A DNA stretch of 64,000 nucleotides. Origin: Epinephelus fuscoguttatus. Lineage: Eukaryota; Chordata; Actinopteri; Perciformes; Serranidae. This document shows positions 48,917-60,102 of this stretch, one piece after another. A program made the translations under genes and the position numbers. The stretch's first letter is position 1. Every line of letters starts with the position of its first letter. The notes below the pieces were generated by a model. It was not told where the DNA came from. It worked only from the letters and a program-made list of their open reading frames with translations, and searched no databases. The stretch is taken from positions 12,353,035 to 12,417,034 of the forward strand of contig NC_064772.1 in the NCBI RefSeq assembly GCF_011397635.1, read 5' to 3'.

Positions 48917-50089
48917 CTGAAGCATACACAAACGCAGATACACACTGTTAAGTACTGCACTTCAACCCCAAGTAACCCCACAGTTAATCTAACGTGTGCA
49001 AAAATTCTATTTGGGAAAAAAATATTAGTTTAATTGGCCTCTCTGAGCCTGTTTATACCTGGTTTTAACATGTGTTTCAGTGATCCCAACACATGTGGAC
49101 AGTTGAGACACATCACTGTTCACACCTATGTCTATCATGTGTATCCAGCTTGGGAACTGCCCATTGGTTCGACAGCCCATTGGTTCGACATCCCATTGTT
49201 CCGACCATATTAAACTCATTGTTTAGAAGTCCGTTCCGAAATCATCATGATGCCCTGTGGTTAAGGTCTGGTTAGGTTTAGGCACAAAAACCACTTGGTT
49301 AGGGTCAGGAAAAGACCATGGTGTGGGTTAAAATGAAAAAGAAAGTGACAAACACATAAGCCGTGAGTCTGCTCCGCCTCAAGCCGGTCGCGGCGCAACA
49401 TACGCCCGCCACGAGCTGTTCAGCACCGCGGACAGTCGGACTAATGGGATGTTGAACCAATGGGCTGTCGAACCAATGACATGGACCCACCCAGCTTACC
49501 ACTTGCATTCAGATATTGTTACTGTTTACGACACATACGCCACAAGTTTAAAGGACTCCATGCACAGCTATGTCAATACTCTTGTTAGCTGCTCGCTCGT
49601 CATGTTAGCGCTTGTGTTGGTACAGCTGAAGATATCGCTGTCAGCAGAATTCAACATGTCTCCTTCCATAGGGCAAAATGACGGACGGTCATGGAACACT
49701 TCATCCAACTAGTTGTAAAATGGGCAAGTTATAGAACATTACCTCAAGTCATCAAGTTTTCTTTAGGAAATCGAGGTAAAACAGGCTGAGTCATTTTGTC
49801 AGGGAAGTATTTCTTTAAATGTTGAAGTTGTTAAAGATTTTTAAGATATAAGTACATATTTGCTAATCAAAAATCAAAGCAACTAAGACAAACAGGTGAT
49901 AAACATTTCTGCCCATGAATCTCCTGAAGTCACATTTATAGGCAAGTAGGTGCAAGGAAAAATCTAAAATAAAAAACAATCAAACTTATATTTTTGCCTT
50001 CTTATTTGCTAATTTTACGTTTTCATTTCTGATATTAAATTGTACCCCTGCTATGCTAAAGAACCAGATTTTACTAGTGTTATACAAAC
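48917..50089 (-). other. phex: phex intron 13
   Basis: 1.17-kb intron. 49035-49560 looks like an older transposon (GCCTGTTTATACCTGGTTTT start) into which the MITE 49152-49490 inserted. The remainder is AT-rich. Confidence 0.8.
49152..49490. mobile_element. small MITE with 43-bp inverted repeats
   Basis: The inverted repeats 49163-49205 and 49435-49477 match at 40 of 43 positions; each contains CATTGGTTC(G/A)ACA twice. Direct repeats CCAGCTT flank it at 49145-49151 and 49491-49497. Length 339 bp. The middle contains the teleost-type CACTTGGTTAGGGTCAGGAA stretch. Confidence 0.75.
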
Positions 50090-50167
50090 CTCCTTTAAAT
50101 CTTCATTGAGGTAGGTGTCATTCAGTATAAACTCGGGGTAGCCAACTTTAGCCAGGACTGCATGAGC
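50090..50167 (-). CDS. phex: phex exon 13
   Basis: Acceptor CTCTCTCAAG|GCT, donor GAG|GTTTGT; 26 codons. It encodes [20 protein letters not shown] then NEDLKE, matching human [20 protein letters not shown]. The NDT glycosylation sequon is conserved. Confidence 0.95.
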
Positions 50168-50869
50168 CTTGAGAGAGGGAGACAAGAGAGTGAATGTGAC
50201 GGAGGATTTACACAGATTTTATATAATCATAAACACAACTGAATACGATTAAATTCTGTTACAAGGAATAAAGAGTGAGATTCACAGTCAAGGTGCCCTG
50301 ACAAAAAAATAATCCTAACACAGCTTTGTTACATAAGAGATAAAGAGCCAATGGGAACAATAAAGAGTTAGTGTTGAAACACGGTGATGGTGGATTATAA
50401 AGTCTCTTTTCAACTGTGCAAACATGCATGTGGTTGTAAGGAAAACTCAAGGTGAACTGGATGTGTTTAAATGCTTTCAACATCGTCGTTTCAACAGATT
50501 TGCTGGATGAGGAGAAAAGGTTCAAGGAGAAAAGAACTCCATTAAAGGAGCACTTAAAAGTCAATGGTCCCCCACATACAAAGACAGCAAAATGAATGAC
50601 GGCACGACGCCGCTGTGTCAAAGAAAAACAAGGTCTTAAATCAAAAAAATGTGTGAGCACTCATAATGAAATGAGACGAAGCAGACACAGACATCAAAGT
50701 AATATTATTCTCATTAGAATTCGGTCAATATTCTGGTTTAAAGCCGCAGTAGGTATTCATGTTAAGAATAAGTTAAATAAGTGTGAGTTATTTGAAAGGG
50801 GTCATTCATGATGACAACACAGCAGCTCTACTGAGCTTTTAGCCTCTTTTAGCTTATTGCTTGGGCTTT

Positions 50870-51235
50870 TCATGTGACATCTGAAGTACCAGGTAGTGTC
50901 TGTGAGTGGCCAGCCTTCAGCAGGTTGAGGGTGGCAACAGACAGAGCCAGTGTGTGTGGGTGGAGCTGGATTCTCTGGTGGCAGTGTCAGAGAGGAGGAC
51001 GCTGTGTAAGTTATATGCAGTCTCGGACAATGTCTCCCACCCACTCCATGGTGAGCTGGTCAAGCACTGAGGTATATTCAGTGCAGGACTCATTCCTCTG
51101 AGATGCACCACAGGAAGTCATTGCTGCCTGTGGCCATCAAACTTCTCAACTCCTCCCGCAGAGTGTCAGACTCTGAGCTAAAAGACTGGCCTTTGGACTT
51201 GTTTCACCCAGAAGTCACTGTAACCCACAAATGAT
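50870..51235 (+). pseudogene. LINE reverse-transcriptase C-terminal fragment
   Basis: Plus-strand pieces read RRTLCKLYAVSDNVSHPLHG, ELVKH and, in another frame, MHHRKSLLPVAIKLLNSS. This is the C-terminal end pattern of teleost non-LTR retrotransposon polyproteins, with frame breaks. The 3' part AAAAGACTGGCCTTTGGACT is also familiar from such tails. Confidence 0.55.
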
Positions 51236-51576
51236 TTATTATTCATATTTTAACTGTTCAATATTTATGTGTAATATTAAGTTTATTAATAAATTATATG
51301 AATTATATGAAAAAAGGGGGAGGACTTGATAAGTATTCACCTCCTCCTCCTTTTCAGACATGAAATACTTATCCTGTTTACTAAATATGTCTGCTGGGTA
51401 TTCTGGTTTTGCTTTATAACTTACATCTTTAATTTTCATTTCTTTTGCATGTTCGAAACAAATCTTCATCATCATCAAATATTTCTTTTAAGTAATGTTC
51501 TAAGTTATTCCTACTTATACTATTCTTGCATTAATATTTAACAAACTGTGTCACAAATATTTACACATTTTTCCAA

Positions 51577-51577
51577 T

Positions 51578-51619
<42 letters not shown>
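51577..51619. repeat. (ATCT)n microsatellite
   Basis: About 10 perfect ATCT tetranucleotide units. Confidence 0.95.
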
Positions 51620-51871
51620 CTCTAATAATTTCTCTATACCTAGAGAGACAGATTTTTTGCTTGGGATTTGGTGTAAACCACAACAATGCTGCCCCTAAGT
51701 GGCCACCAAAAAAAGTGGCTTAAACTTAAAAAAAAAAAAAGAAAAAAAGAAATAGGTTTTCAGATTATTACAGTGGCTGTGGAGTTACTGTCCAGACTAA
51801 TTTGGGACTTGACTCCCTAAAAGTTTTGTATTACACCTGAGGGCAGCACCTTACATCCAGCATCACACACA

Positions 51872-52300
51872 TAGACTGTAAAAATAATGGATATAGCTAC
51901 CATGACGTCACTCATTTTGACGATTGTGGACTCATTGGATTGTGGACTTGTGTGGCCATATTTGGTAAGAGGGTGGAGATGTGGAAGAGCGAGGGGTGGA
52001 TCTGACTGAGAAGCTAAGGACGCAACGGCAGACAGCCTGTCACTCAAAGCCTCCCGCCCATAATTATGCATAACTTTAAGCCTTAATAAAATGTAAAAGG
52101 GTAAGTTGTATAAAAAATTAACTCCCCACAATTGCAATCAATGCTGAAATTAGTTACAGAGACCAAAACTGTACCAGGCTGTAAACGTGTTTATTTCTGC
52201 TGTAAAACTGGGCATTTTAACATGGGGGCCTATGGGGATTGACTCACTTTTGGAGCCAGCCTCAAGTGGCCATTCAGAGAACTGCAATTTTTGACACTTC
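51872..52300. repeat. dispersed repeat family R1, copy 2
   Basis: Second copy of the repeat at 14985-15443, same orientation, sharing GAGCGAGGGGTGGATCTGAC and GAGCCAGCCTCAAGTGGCC. One copy is in ptchd1 intron 2 and the other in phex intron 12. Confidence 0.8.
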
Positions 52301-52885
52301 TGTCATTTTTACGTCCCGAGTCGTGTCCCTGATGCTTGTTCTTGTCAGCTCACTGTAGGTTGTCTTGTCATTTGTTGGATAAGCTAGTAAAACCTTAACC
52401 AAAAAGTTGTTTGTTAATGCAACATTTGCCTTAACCCCAAGAAAAAACCTACAGGAGACCTCACACCTAACTGCAACTTCAAACAGCGATGATGTTTCTT
52501 CTTTTTGAGAAGTTACAAAGATACACATAGATTTTTGCTCCTTGTACTGCTGCGCTGCTGCAGCATAAATAGACTTCCATGCAGATTTTCAAATTACTTT
52601 AACCTGACTGCAGCTGAATTCTTAAAGTGACCATCATGACATTATAATGATAAATATGTACTAAATTGTGCTGAAAAATCTATTCAGATGTATTCTGTAT
52701 TCTGTATTCTGATATCAGTGTGGTATCAGGCTTACAAGAAAGGCTATTTATTTCCATGTAAATATAAAACTGAAGATTAAGGAAAACATGAATAGTATAT
52801 TCTGTGTGTAGCATGTACTCGGTCTATTTAGCCTAATGTTCAAAGCTTGAGCCCATTCTTTGCCACTCAGTCCAACTTCTCATTT

Positions 52886-53466
52886 GCATCCATTCATCCA
52901 TTTTCATCTGCTTATCCGAGGCTGGGTCGCGGGGGCAGCAGGCCAAGCAAAGCACCCGGGACATCCCTCTCCCCAGCAATGCTTTCCAGCTCCTCCTGGG
53001 GGACCCCAAGGGGTTCCCAGGGCAGATGAGATATGTAATCCCTCCAGCATGTTCTTGGTCTGCCTCTGGGCCTCCTACCAGTGGGATGTACCTGGAACAC
53101 CTCGAATGGGAGGCACCTAGTAGGCATCCTGATGAGATGCCCGAACCACATTAACTGACCCCTTTTGACATGAAGGAGCAGCAGCTCTACTCTGAGCTCC
53201 CTCCAGATGTCTGAACTCCTTACCCTATCTCTAAGGCTGAGACCAGCCACCCCACGGCAGAAACTCATTTCGGCCACTTGTATCAGTGATCTCATTCTTT
53301 TGGTCACTACCCAGAGCTCATGACCATAGATGAGGATTGGGACGTAGATGACCAGTAAATCGAAAGCTTCGCCTTCGTGCTCAGCTCCCTCTTCACCACC
53401 TGTTTCGTCATTTGCATCCAGCCAAAATAATTCAGTATTTTTTTGCTGCATTCCTACAAGGTGCAC
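52886..53466 (-). pseudogene. LINE reverse-transcriptase C-terminal fragment, open frame
   Basis: A 184-codon open frame on the minus strand (53466-52912) includes YGHELWVVTKRMRSLIQVAE, RVRSSDIWRELRVELLLLHV and GRRPRGRPRTCWRDYI, ending LLGLLPPRPSLG. This is the characteristic C-terminus of teleost non-LTR retrotransposon ORF2, which retains homology although it is 5'-truncated. The 3' end is at the left (CATCCATTTTCATCTGCTTA). The insertion begins about 180 nt past the exon 12 donor, in the same orientation as phex. Confidence 0.75.
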
Positions 53467-53639
53467 CTTGAACGTGCACTCAAAGCACGGGCTGAGACAG
53501 TCATAGAACTCGCCAAAAAATGCATTACTACGTCTTGCAAAACCATGCCCATTCTTGTGAAAAAAAGCTTTTAGGGAGTTCTGGGATAGGAGGATAGGAA
53601 ATAGGAAGAAACATGGTGATAAGGCTGGCAGCTGTTCTT

Positions 53640-53641
53640 GC
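53640..53641 (-). promoter_or_regulatory. phex: GC splice donor of phex intron 12
   Basis: The sense sequence reads GAGAAG|GCAAGA, which fits the GC-AG donor consensus AG|GCAAGT except at the last base. The paired acceptor is CTCTCAAG|GCT at 50168. GC donors are about 1% of vertebrate introns and are often regulated. Confidence 0.85.
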
Positions 53642-53743
53642 CTTCTCTATGGCTCTCTTCTTCGTTGGATCATCCATCCAGTCGTTCTCCTTCTCCAGCA
53701 TGTCAATGAACGCCCAGCGAACGCCCTGGATCAGCTCCTCCAT
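53642..53743 (-). CDS. phex: phex exon 12 (ends at a GC donor)
   Basis: Acceptor TTTTTTTCAG|ATG; 34 codons. It encodes [20 protein letters not shown] then [14 protein letters not shown], nearly identical to human. No GT lies near the boundary. The exon must end AAG with intron start GCAAGA for exon 13 to follow in frame and match human [14 protein letters not shown]. Confidence 0.93.
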
Positions 53744-53985
53744 CTGAAAAAACACACACTCAAATTAATTAGAGAGCGTTTACAAAAAATAAAGCGTCCG
53801 GTCTCACCGCCACATAAACACACACACCCGCACTGACGCAAATGACACAACATTAAATGCCTGACATCATCTCCAGGTGACACACTGACAAAATACACTC
53901 AACACGAACATCTGTTAGACATATACAAAAATAAAACATGTGACCCACGATTTAGGCAATGATGTCATTTCCAGAACACACGCAC

Positions 53986-54114
53986 CATGTGTTTCTTGTC
54001 CTCCTGGAAGTGTGTGTTGACAAAGAGGCGCCCGGTGGCATAAACAAGCGAGTTCTCCACGTAGTTAACGCACTTATCCCAACGCGGGGTCAGAGAGGTG
54101 GTTCCCGTGGTTAC
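53986..54114 (-). CDS. phex: phex exon 11
   Basis: Acceptor CCCCCACCAG|GTA, donor ATG|GTGCGT; 43 codons, phase 0. It encodes TGTTSLTPRWDKCVNYVENS through FVNTHFQEDKKHM, matching human PQWDKCVNFIES and VYFQEDKKEM. Confidence 0.94.
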
Positions 54115-54762
54115 CTGGTGGGGGTGTGAGAGACAGAGATGCAAGGTGACATTGTCTCTCCCTTCACATGGCACTAAATTACACTGTTAGTCTGTCAGCC
54201 TCTGAATCGTCACTTTGGGTGGGAAATTTTTGGGACTAACATTCAAATATGAAATTATTTCACATATATTATAATTTGTGTTTATGGCAGGCTGTGAAGT
54301 AAACTGGGAGCTCCCTCTGAAGTCTTAAAAATAGAAAATCGTGGCACTCAAAATTACATAACTTTCCCAGCTCTCTAATTACTGTCATGAACATTTGGGG
54401 ACTTTGGGGACAGAGATTGAGAAAAGAGTGTTGGCTTGCTACTTATATTTTTTCAGGATTTTAGGCTTTCCTTTTTATGTATTCATGAGAGGCTGAAGCT
54501 GTGTCCTGATTTCATACCTCGTACTAATTCCAAGCAAGTTTTGAGTAAGTCACTTCCAATCGGAAAAGTGACAAAGTATACAAACTAACTGCACAGTAAA
54601 TGACCCTGCAATGAGTGTTTAAAATTTCAAGACTTATTTATTCTCAAAGGGATTTTTATTCTTTATGTACACTTGTCTTTATATAACTATTCGAATGCTT
54701 TTTATTGTCATATTTGTAACTGCAAAGCACTTTGTAACACTGATTTTGGAGAGTTCTAGGAG

Positions 54763-55112
54763 TAGAGTTGCAACGGTATGATATTTTCACAGTATAATAA
54801 CATATTGCGGTTTCACAGTATAACAGAATTTATATCATTAGCAATCAGACTGACCCTTACAGGAATGAAAAACGGAAGAGTTATTGTCACTTGAACAAAC
54901 GCTTTTATTACTATAACTGAAACTTGAAATCATTATGTCAATGGAAGTATGTGTAAAAAGTCTCCCCTTAGAAAATAACTAAAATAAAGGAGAGACTCTT
55001 AGTCCAGTTGCATTTTTTTCCAATATCACAGATAGGCAAATGTTGACAGTATAATAACCATCAGCCTTTATATCATGGTATACCTTCAAACTGGTATGTC
55101 GCTGCAACCCTG
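54763..55112. mobile_element. hAT-like MITE
   Basis: Starts TAGAGTTGCAACGGTATGA and ends TCGCTGCAACCCTG (reverse complement CAGGGTTGCAGCGA). It is flanked by 8-bp TCTAGGAG (54755-54762) and TCTATGAG (55113-55120), one mismatch. Length 350 bp, no coding capacity. Confidence 0.75.
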
Positions 55113-55680
55113 TCTATGAGTTCTACTAACTTTCATACAATACACGAAGGAATTGAAGGAGCTACTCACAGCTACAAAACAATTAAACAAAATGCAGCAT
55201 CATTCAAAAATGACACTTTCATATGCTTTGGCCCATATCTTGCACTATTAGCAGGGTTCCCACAGTCATGGAATTCCTGGAAAATTATGAAAAAAAAAAG
55301 AAAAAATTTCCAGGCCTGGAAATGGTTTGGCATTGACGGAATGTTTTGGAGAAGTTCTGAATATACATTGTTTGGGTTATCATTTAAAAGATGTCAACAA
55401 AAAAATCCCAATGCTGTATGTTCCCTGTATTACGGATTTAAAATCTAGTGCTGCACTGCATCACTGCTGAACTGTCACTAGTGTCACGTGATAAACATTG
55501 ATGTATGCAGCTAATATGCAGTGAGAGTGTCTTATGAGCGAGTCAATTAGCAAGCGCTTGCAAATTTGCTTACATCAAAATGCCCAAGAAGCACATTTTA
55601 GTAACGTATGGCTTACAAATAACAAATACATTAGGCTACATGGCTTGAGAGAGGCAGACTATAACCGCCTTTAATGTAGA

Positions 55681-55749
55681 CTCTGCACCAAAACGTCTGA
55701 CATTGGCAACATGGGGGAAACAGCTCTACTCAGCCACACTAAAAGAAAA
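55681..55749 (+). pseudogene. BED-type zinc-finger remnant of a transposon
   Basis: The plus strand reads LCTKTSDIGNMGETALLSHT then KRK. It resembles the second half of a BED zinc finger (Cys, then N-x-G, then A-L-x-S-H) as in hAT-derived teleost repeats. The second zinc-binding His is lost and the surroundings are broken. Confidence 0.35.
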
Positions 55750-56329
55750 AGCATCAAGATGATCAAAAGGCGACTCAACGGACTGCCAGCATCTGCACAT
55801 ATTTCACAGTATTTCTACCGTCACAGCATCAGTAGAGCTGCGAGACAACTTCAACCAGTGCTCAACCAAATCTACTGCCACATCCAATGATCTGCCTACT
55901 CATTTTAAACTACTTATTTAAAGCCATGGAAATGGGGTAAAATATGATGGCAAAGCATTGAAAATTAACTGGTAAAAATGGGTGGGAATGCTGTGTCAGG
56001 TTCAAAACAGCACAAGCAAGCAGGGTTGTAAAAAGATTTTAAAACATACTGACATCACTTGGAAGTTTTTGACATGACCAAAAAAAAGGGCTGTTTTTTT
56101 GTTATATATTAAGAAGCAGCTGGATAGCTCATTGGTTAAGTTTGGGGGATCAATTCCTGGTCAGGGAAGAGCAACACATATCTCTTAATGCTGCTAGCCA
56201 CTTTAGGATGAGTGAAACTGCAAACACAAGAGTCATACAGGCTCGGACATTACCCACATCAACAAGGTCCGCATCAGGGCACCCTGATGAGAAATAGGCT
56301 ACTAGAAAAGGACATATGGAGTTCTTAGA

Positions 56330-56960
56330 ATGCTTCTATACAAGTAACCCCAGTGAGAGGGGCTGGATGAAGAGGGTGTGGGATATATGGATACTTTGAA
56401 ACCCAACATCTAGGCTGACAAAGCTACAACTCATAACTCAATGTTCGAACATCCACAAACAGTACGTTATTGCAACTAGAGATTGATGAGGTACAACAAA
56501 CATGCTATGGCAAGGGGGAACCAGGACTACAGGCCAAAGTGGGTATGTCATCATCATCATCATCCTCACACTCTGAGATTGGAAGCCTCAAGCCCTTACT
56601 ACACAGTTTCCCTTACAACAAGGGCAAATGACCTGAGATTGAAAATCACAGATAAGTTGGAAACCCAGCACCCCCATAGCTGGTCACTAAGGCTAAGTGA
56701 CAAAGTACCCTCTGAAAGTCTGCTAGATGATGTGAATGCAGTGCTACAAACTATCCCCACTAGGACCACAACTGAGACCAATCAGCTGATACAGTATACA
56801 CTACAGCAACAGTAATCCTAGAGATGCTTGGCTACAAGATGAACACCATGAACTACTAAAAACATTACCCCCCATGGACACGGAGGCTGGAGGCCAAGAT
56901 CAAGGAAACAGTTAGTCAACTCTCAGAGTTACAGAGACGTGTGGGGAAAATACAGATATA
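56330..56960 (+). pseudogene. decayed retroelement ORF fragment
   Basis: From 56356 the plus strand reads ERGWMKRVWDIWIL, stop, NPTSRLTKLQLITQCSNIHK, with more stops after. I recall close relatives (MKR..D.W..R.P...LT.KQL..QC.NI.K) as transposon-encoded proteins in teleost genomes. Multiple stops mark it as dead. Confidence 0.45.
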
Positions 56961-57403
56961 TATACTGACACTTCTAGGAATTGGGTAGAAATGTACAAAG
57001 GTAGTGTGAGATCTGGACACAGCTTCAGTGGTACATTAAAGGCTTGCTTCGAGCGAGTCATTTGTAGTTTGTTCATTTAGAAGAAGTCTAAAGGAAGTCA
57101 TGAATTAGTCTGACTCTGGGTCAGACGTAGAGTTTGTTAAATGAACTAGGAATTCAGGCCTCTTCCTGTATACACTAAAGCTACATAGGATAATCTAAAC
57201 CAAATTCCAGTGTTTCACAGCCAAACACTCTCCATACGTGTTGTATAATGTGGGACAGCTACAAACCATGTATCTGCAAAAGGTCAACAGACCTACATTT
57301 CTACATAATTCAATGGGTTTAAGAGCCCCCCCCCCGTTAATCTAATCACTTAAAAAATAATTGATTACGGACATGTATTTTGTAGATTTTTTTCAGTACC
57401 AAC

Positions 57404-57497
57404 CCGAGCAAAATCCAGGTATCTGTAAAGGAAACGCCGGCTCAGAGTAGTGATCCTGGAGAAAACCGTCCTCCACTGTACGTAGTTAGCAACAGTC
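57404..57497 (-). CDS. phex: phex exon 10
   Basis: Acceptor CCCTTTCCAG|GAC, donor CGG|GTTGGT (T at +3, a weak donor). It encodes TVANYVQWRTVFSRI then LSRRFLYRYLDFAR, matching human TIANYLVWRMVYSRI and LSRRFQYRWLEFSR. A GT four bases further on would shift the frame, so the weak site is used in this model. Confidence 0.92.
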
Positions 57498-57653
57498 CTG
57501 GAAAGGGAGAGAAAGAGAGGAGGGACATTAATTAAAAACCTACATGTAATCTCATTATACATTATAATATACTTATAATGAGAGACAGGAGCCCTCAAGC
57601 CCCACTGTGTGCTCATCTGTCTGTGTGTGCTCTCTGTCTGGCTGTTCCCGTGT

Positions 57654-57680
57654 GGTGTGTGTGTGTGTGTGTGTGTGTAC
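57654..57680. repeat. (GT)n microsatellite at the phex exon 9 donor
   Basis: GT tract of about 25 bp on the plus strand, reading (CA)n in phex sense. It starts within the donor itself (CAG|GTACACACACAC). Confidence 0.9.
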
Positions 57681-57823
57681 CTGGGATCTGTGGTGTTAAT
57701 GAGCTTGAAAAGTTCCTTGAAGTACTGCGGCGCTCGGACGATGACGTTCTCAGAGGAAGAGACGGACTGAGCTGGGTCAGCTTTAGACTCCACCACAGTT
57801 TTTACAAAACTCAGCCAATCAAA
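57681..57823 (-). CDS. phex: phex exon 9 (one codon shorter than human)
   Basis: Acceptor CTGTCTGCAG|TTT; donor CAG|GTACACACAC, phase 2. It encodes FDWLSFVKTVVESK, then SSSENVIVRAPQYFKELFKL. At 143 nt it lacks one codon relative to human exon 9, in the variable stretch before SENV. The donor runs straight into a CA repeat in the sense strand. Confidence 0.94.
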
Positions 57824-59810
57824 CTGCAGACAGAAGCAGTGATAGGGGTTATAATATTTATTTAAAAGACACTGAGGTGAAAACAAGCTATATTGGGATA
57901 TAATTCACTTTATTTGCTGTCAGTTTTTTTAAATAAGAGTTTATATCTCTTCTTAAAAGTGTGCACATATAATTTATGACATGATAAATACAAATACATG
58001 GTGTTCTATTGATCCATACTTGGAGGAAGATCTTATTTATAATGTTATGATGTTTAAATGATTTTTGCAGGATGACTAAAGACTTCTGGCTGCTTGTCTT
58101 ACACCAGGGATACTAAAATTGCTTTACCTCGGGGCCACTTTTGCAAAATGACAGGGGACCAGGGGCCAGTTAATAAACAAACATTAATAATATTTATCAG
58201 TAAAAAATGAACTGCTTGTTTTCAATCTGTCAGTGTTTGCTGTCCTCATTAATCTTTACCAAGAGGCAAATCCAGTCGCAGTAGGCCCGCAGGTCAAGTG
58301 TACAGTACACAGGAGTGTTTCTAGGATTTGAGAACATTCAGGGTGTAGCCTGAGACTCTGTCTGAAGGATCCTCCCTTGGCATTTTTTTTCTTTGATAAT
58401 AACAAATAATGATTTTTTTCATGCAGTGTGGAGCCTTTTTTACATTCAAAAGACAAAAAATACCACAGTATGAATCAATCTATCTTCACTGTGATTTCGA
58501 AAATGGTTGGTGGGACACCTGGCACCCTATCCTGGACCAGATTTGGCCAGCAATTTGAGAAGTGTCTTCCACCCTAAAGTAGGGGTGATCAAAGTTTAGA
58601 TAAGTGCCAATTTACAGAGCCAGCATATCATCCAGGGCCACGCAGGTTCAGGACAAACCACGGCGGCCACTTTCACCAAGCATCCCCACACAAACTCTCC
58701 ATCACTGAACTGTCTACCAGACTTAGCAATTTTGTGAACGACTGTACCACAAAGTTTGTCTGTGTTACACAGTCATTACTTTTCACACGATCTGTGAGGA
58801 CTAACTGCGGGGCAGATACGTCTCGGAACTGTTCAACCTTATGTTTGGTCTCGATCAAAGTGTTCAGCCTTACATTTGGGGCCTTCACTCATGAACTTGT
58901 TGCAGGATTTGTGGTTGGTCTCATAATGGTGTTTAACATAAAATTCCTTGAGCACCAAATTCACCTGTATGAAACTGTATCCTTTTATTTGTCCCCTGAG
59001 GTCCGCTGAAGTAAGAGTTCATCCATTTTTCCTGAAACCTCCTTTTCTCCTCAGTCATACAGCGTATTTCCGGGTGGCTTTTCCATTTCATTTCCACACA
59101 GACTGCCAAGTTGTCAACTGAAATTGCTAATTCTAGCTAACAGAATGAGCATTGATGACTGAATGTGAGGTGCCATGAGTTGCCAAGCATCGAGTAGCTG
59201 TCTATGAGTTGTCACCCCTAATGTGACAGATGTTTGTCAGGGAGGTGCAGTTTGCTGCAATATTCGAGTGTATTACTGTAAATGCAAAATATTGAAAATA
59301 AAAGTATTACTGCAGATGTGTAAAATAAAATGCATGCAACTCATGTCACGTTTGGACCCAGCACAGAATGTCTCTGGGGGCAGCCATTGGTCTGCGGGGC
59401 ACACTTCGAGCAACTATGCTCTATTTGAATTTTTTTCAAATTTATGTGTGCATGTTAATATATTTTGTCATGAGTACTTTCACACAGAACATGAATATTC
59501 CCCAATGAAAAAGCTGTGTATTTCTTTTTTTTAAATGAGGTTATTCTGATCTTTCACACTGCACTTAAAGGCATAAACAAATAACATTGTATGGAACGGA
59601 TATCATATCACAACATCATGACAATTTTGCAACTGTCGCAGATTTTGCATCATTGCCAGGCAAGTATTTTCCACTGAGTGTCTTTTATTCGTCACACCTA
59701 GAAACATGCAAAATAAACCATGAAGAAGTTGGTCCTGGTATGGTTTTGAGACACAAGGGAGGATCTTTATTAATTTTAATTTTTTAAAATGTAGTTGAAA
59801 TTGTCTGTAC
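57824..59810 (-). other. phex: phex intron 8
   Basis: 1.99-kb GT-AG intron. 58100-59420 has hAT-like non-autonomous character (GGGGCCAC and related motifs near 58130 and 59390), but I could not set ends or a target duplication. Confidence 0.75.
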
Positions 59811-59894
59811 CTGTGGTATGGTGCGCTGCAAGCGAGAGAGTGAGTATCTGTTGTACATGTTCTCACTGGTGCGGTTTTCATAGGGAATCAGGAT
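59811..59894 (-). CDS. phex: phex exon 8
   Basis: Acceptor GTGTCTGCAG|ATC, donor CAG|GTACAG; 28 codons. It encodes ILIPYENRTSENMYNR through TIPQ, matching human IMIPHENRTSEAMYNK and MIPQ. The NRT glycosylation sequon is conserved. Confidence 0.94.
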
Positions 59895-60102
59895 CTGCAG
59901 ACACAATGAACAGTCTTATTAACACATGACTGATTCTAAATTCCATCATAAAATAATTTCCTTTTAAGTTGATGAATCAATTTCATATTTCACAGTTAAT
60001 AATGCAGGGTTATAATTAGCTCCAGAGCCATTCGGGCCTATCAAATCATATCCTTTTCCATACATTCAGTGAAGTTATATATATCTGACATGACGTCTTT
60101 AC

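Larger units (their letters stand above)
50168..53641 (-). other. phex: phex intron 12 (GC-AG)
   Basis: 3.5-kb intron with GC donor and AAG acceptor. It contains a LINE fragment (50870-51235, plus strand), an (ATCT)n tract, R1 repeat copy 2, and a LINE reverse-transcriptase fragment (52886-53466, minus strand). Confidence 0.85.
54115..57403 (-). other. phex: phex intron 10
   Basis: 3.3-kb GT-AG intron with a 350-bp hAT-like MITE, a BED-finger-like remnant, a decayed LINE fragment and an (ATC)n tract at 56541-56564. The remainder is unassigned. Confidence 0.85.

Noticed and set aside
55116..55448. 110-codon plus-strand frame in phex intron 10
   Set aside because: No homology was recognised; it runs through poly-A-rich and repeat-flanked DNA.
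57394..57404. Alternative donor for phex exon 10 (GTTG|GTACTG)
   Set aside because: It would add 4 nt and break the frame into exon 11.
58100..59420. Possible hAT-like element in phex intron 8
   Set aside because: Internal character is suggestive, but terminal repeats and a target duplication could not be paired, so it is only noted in the intron entry.
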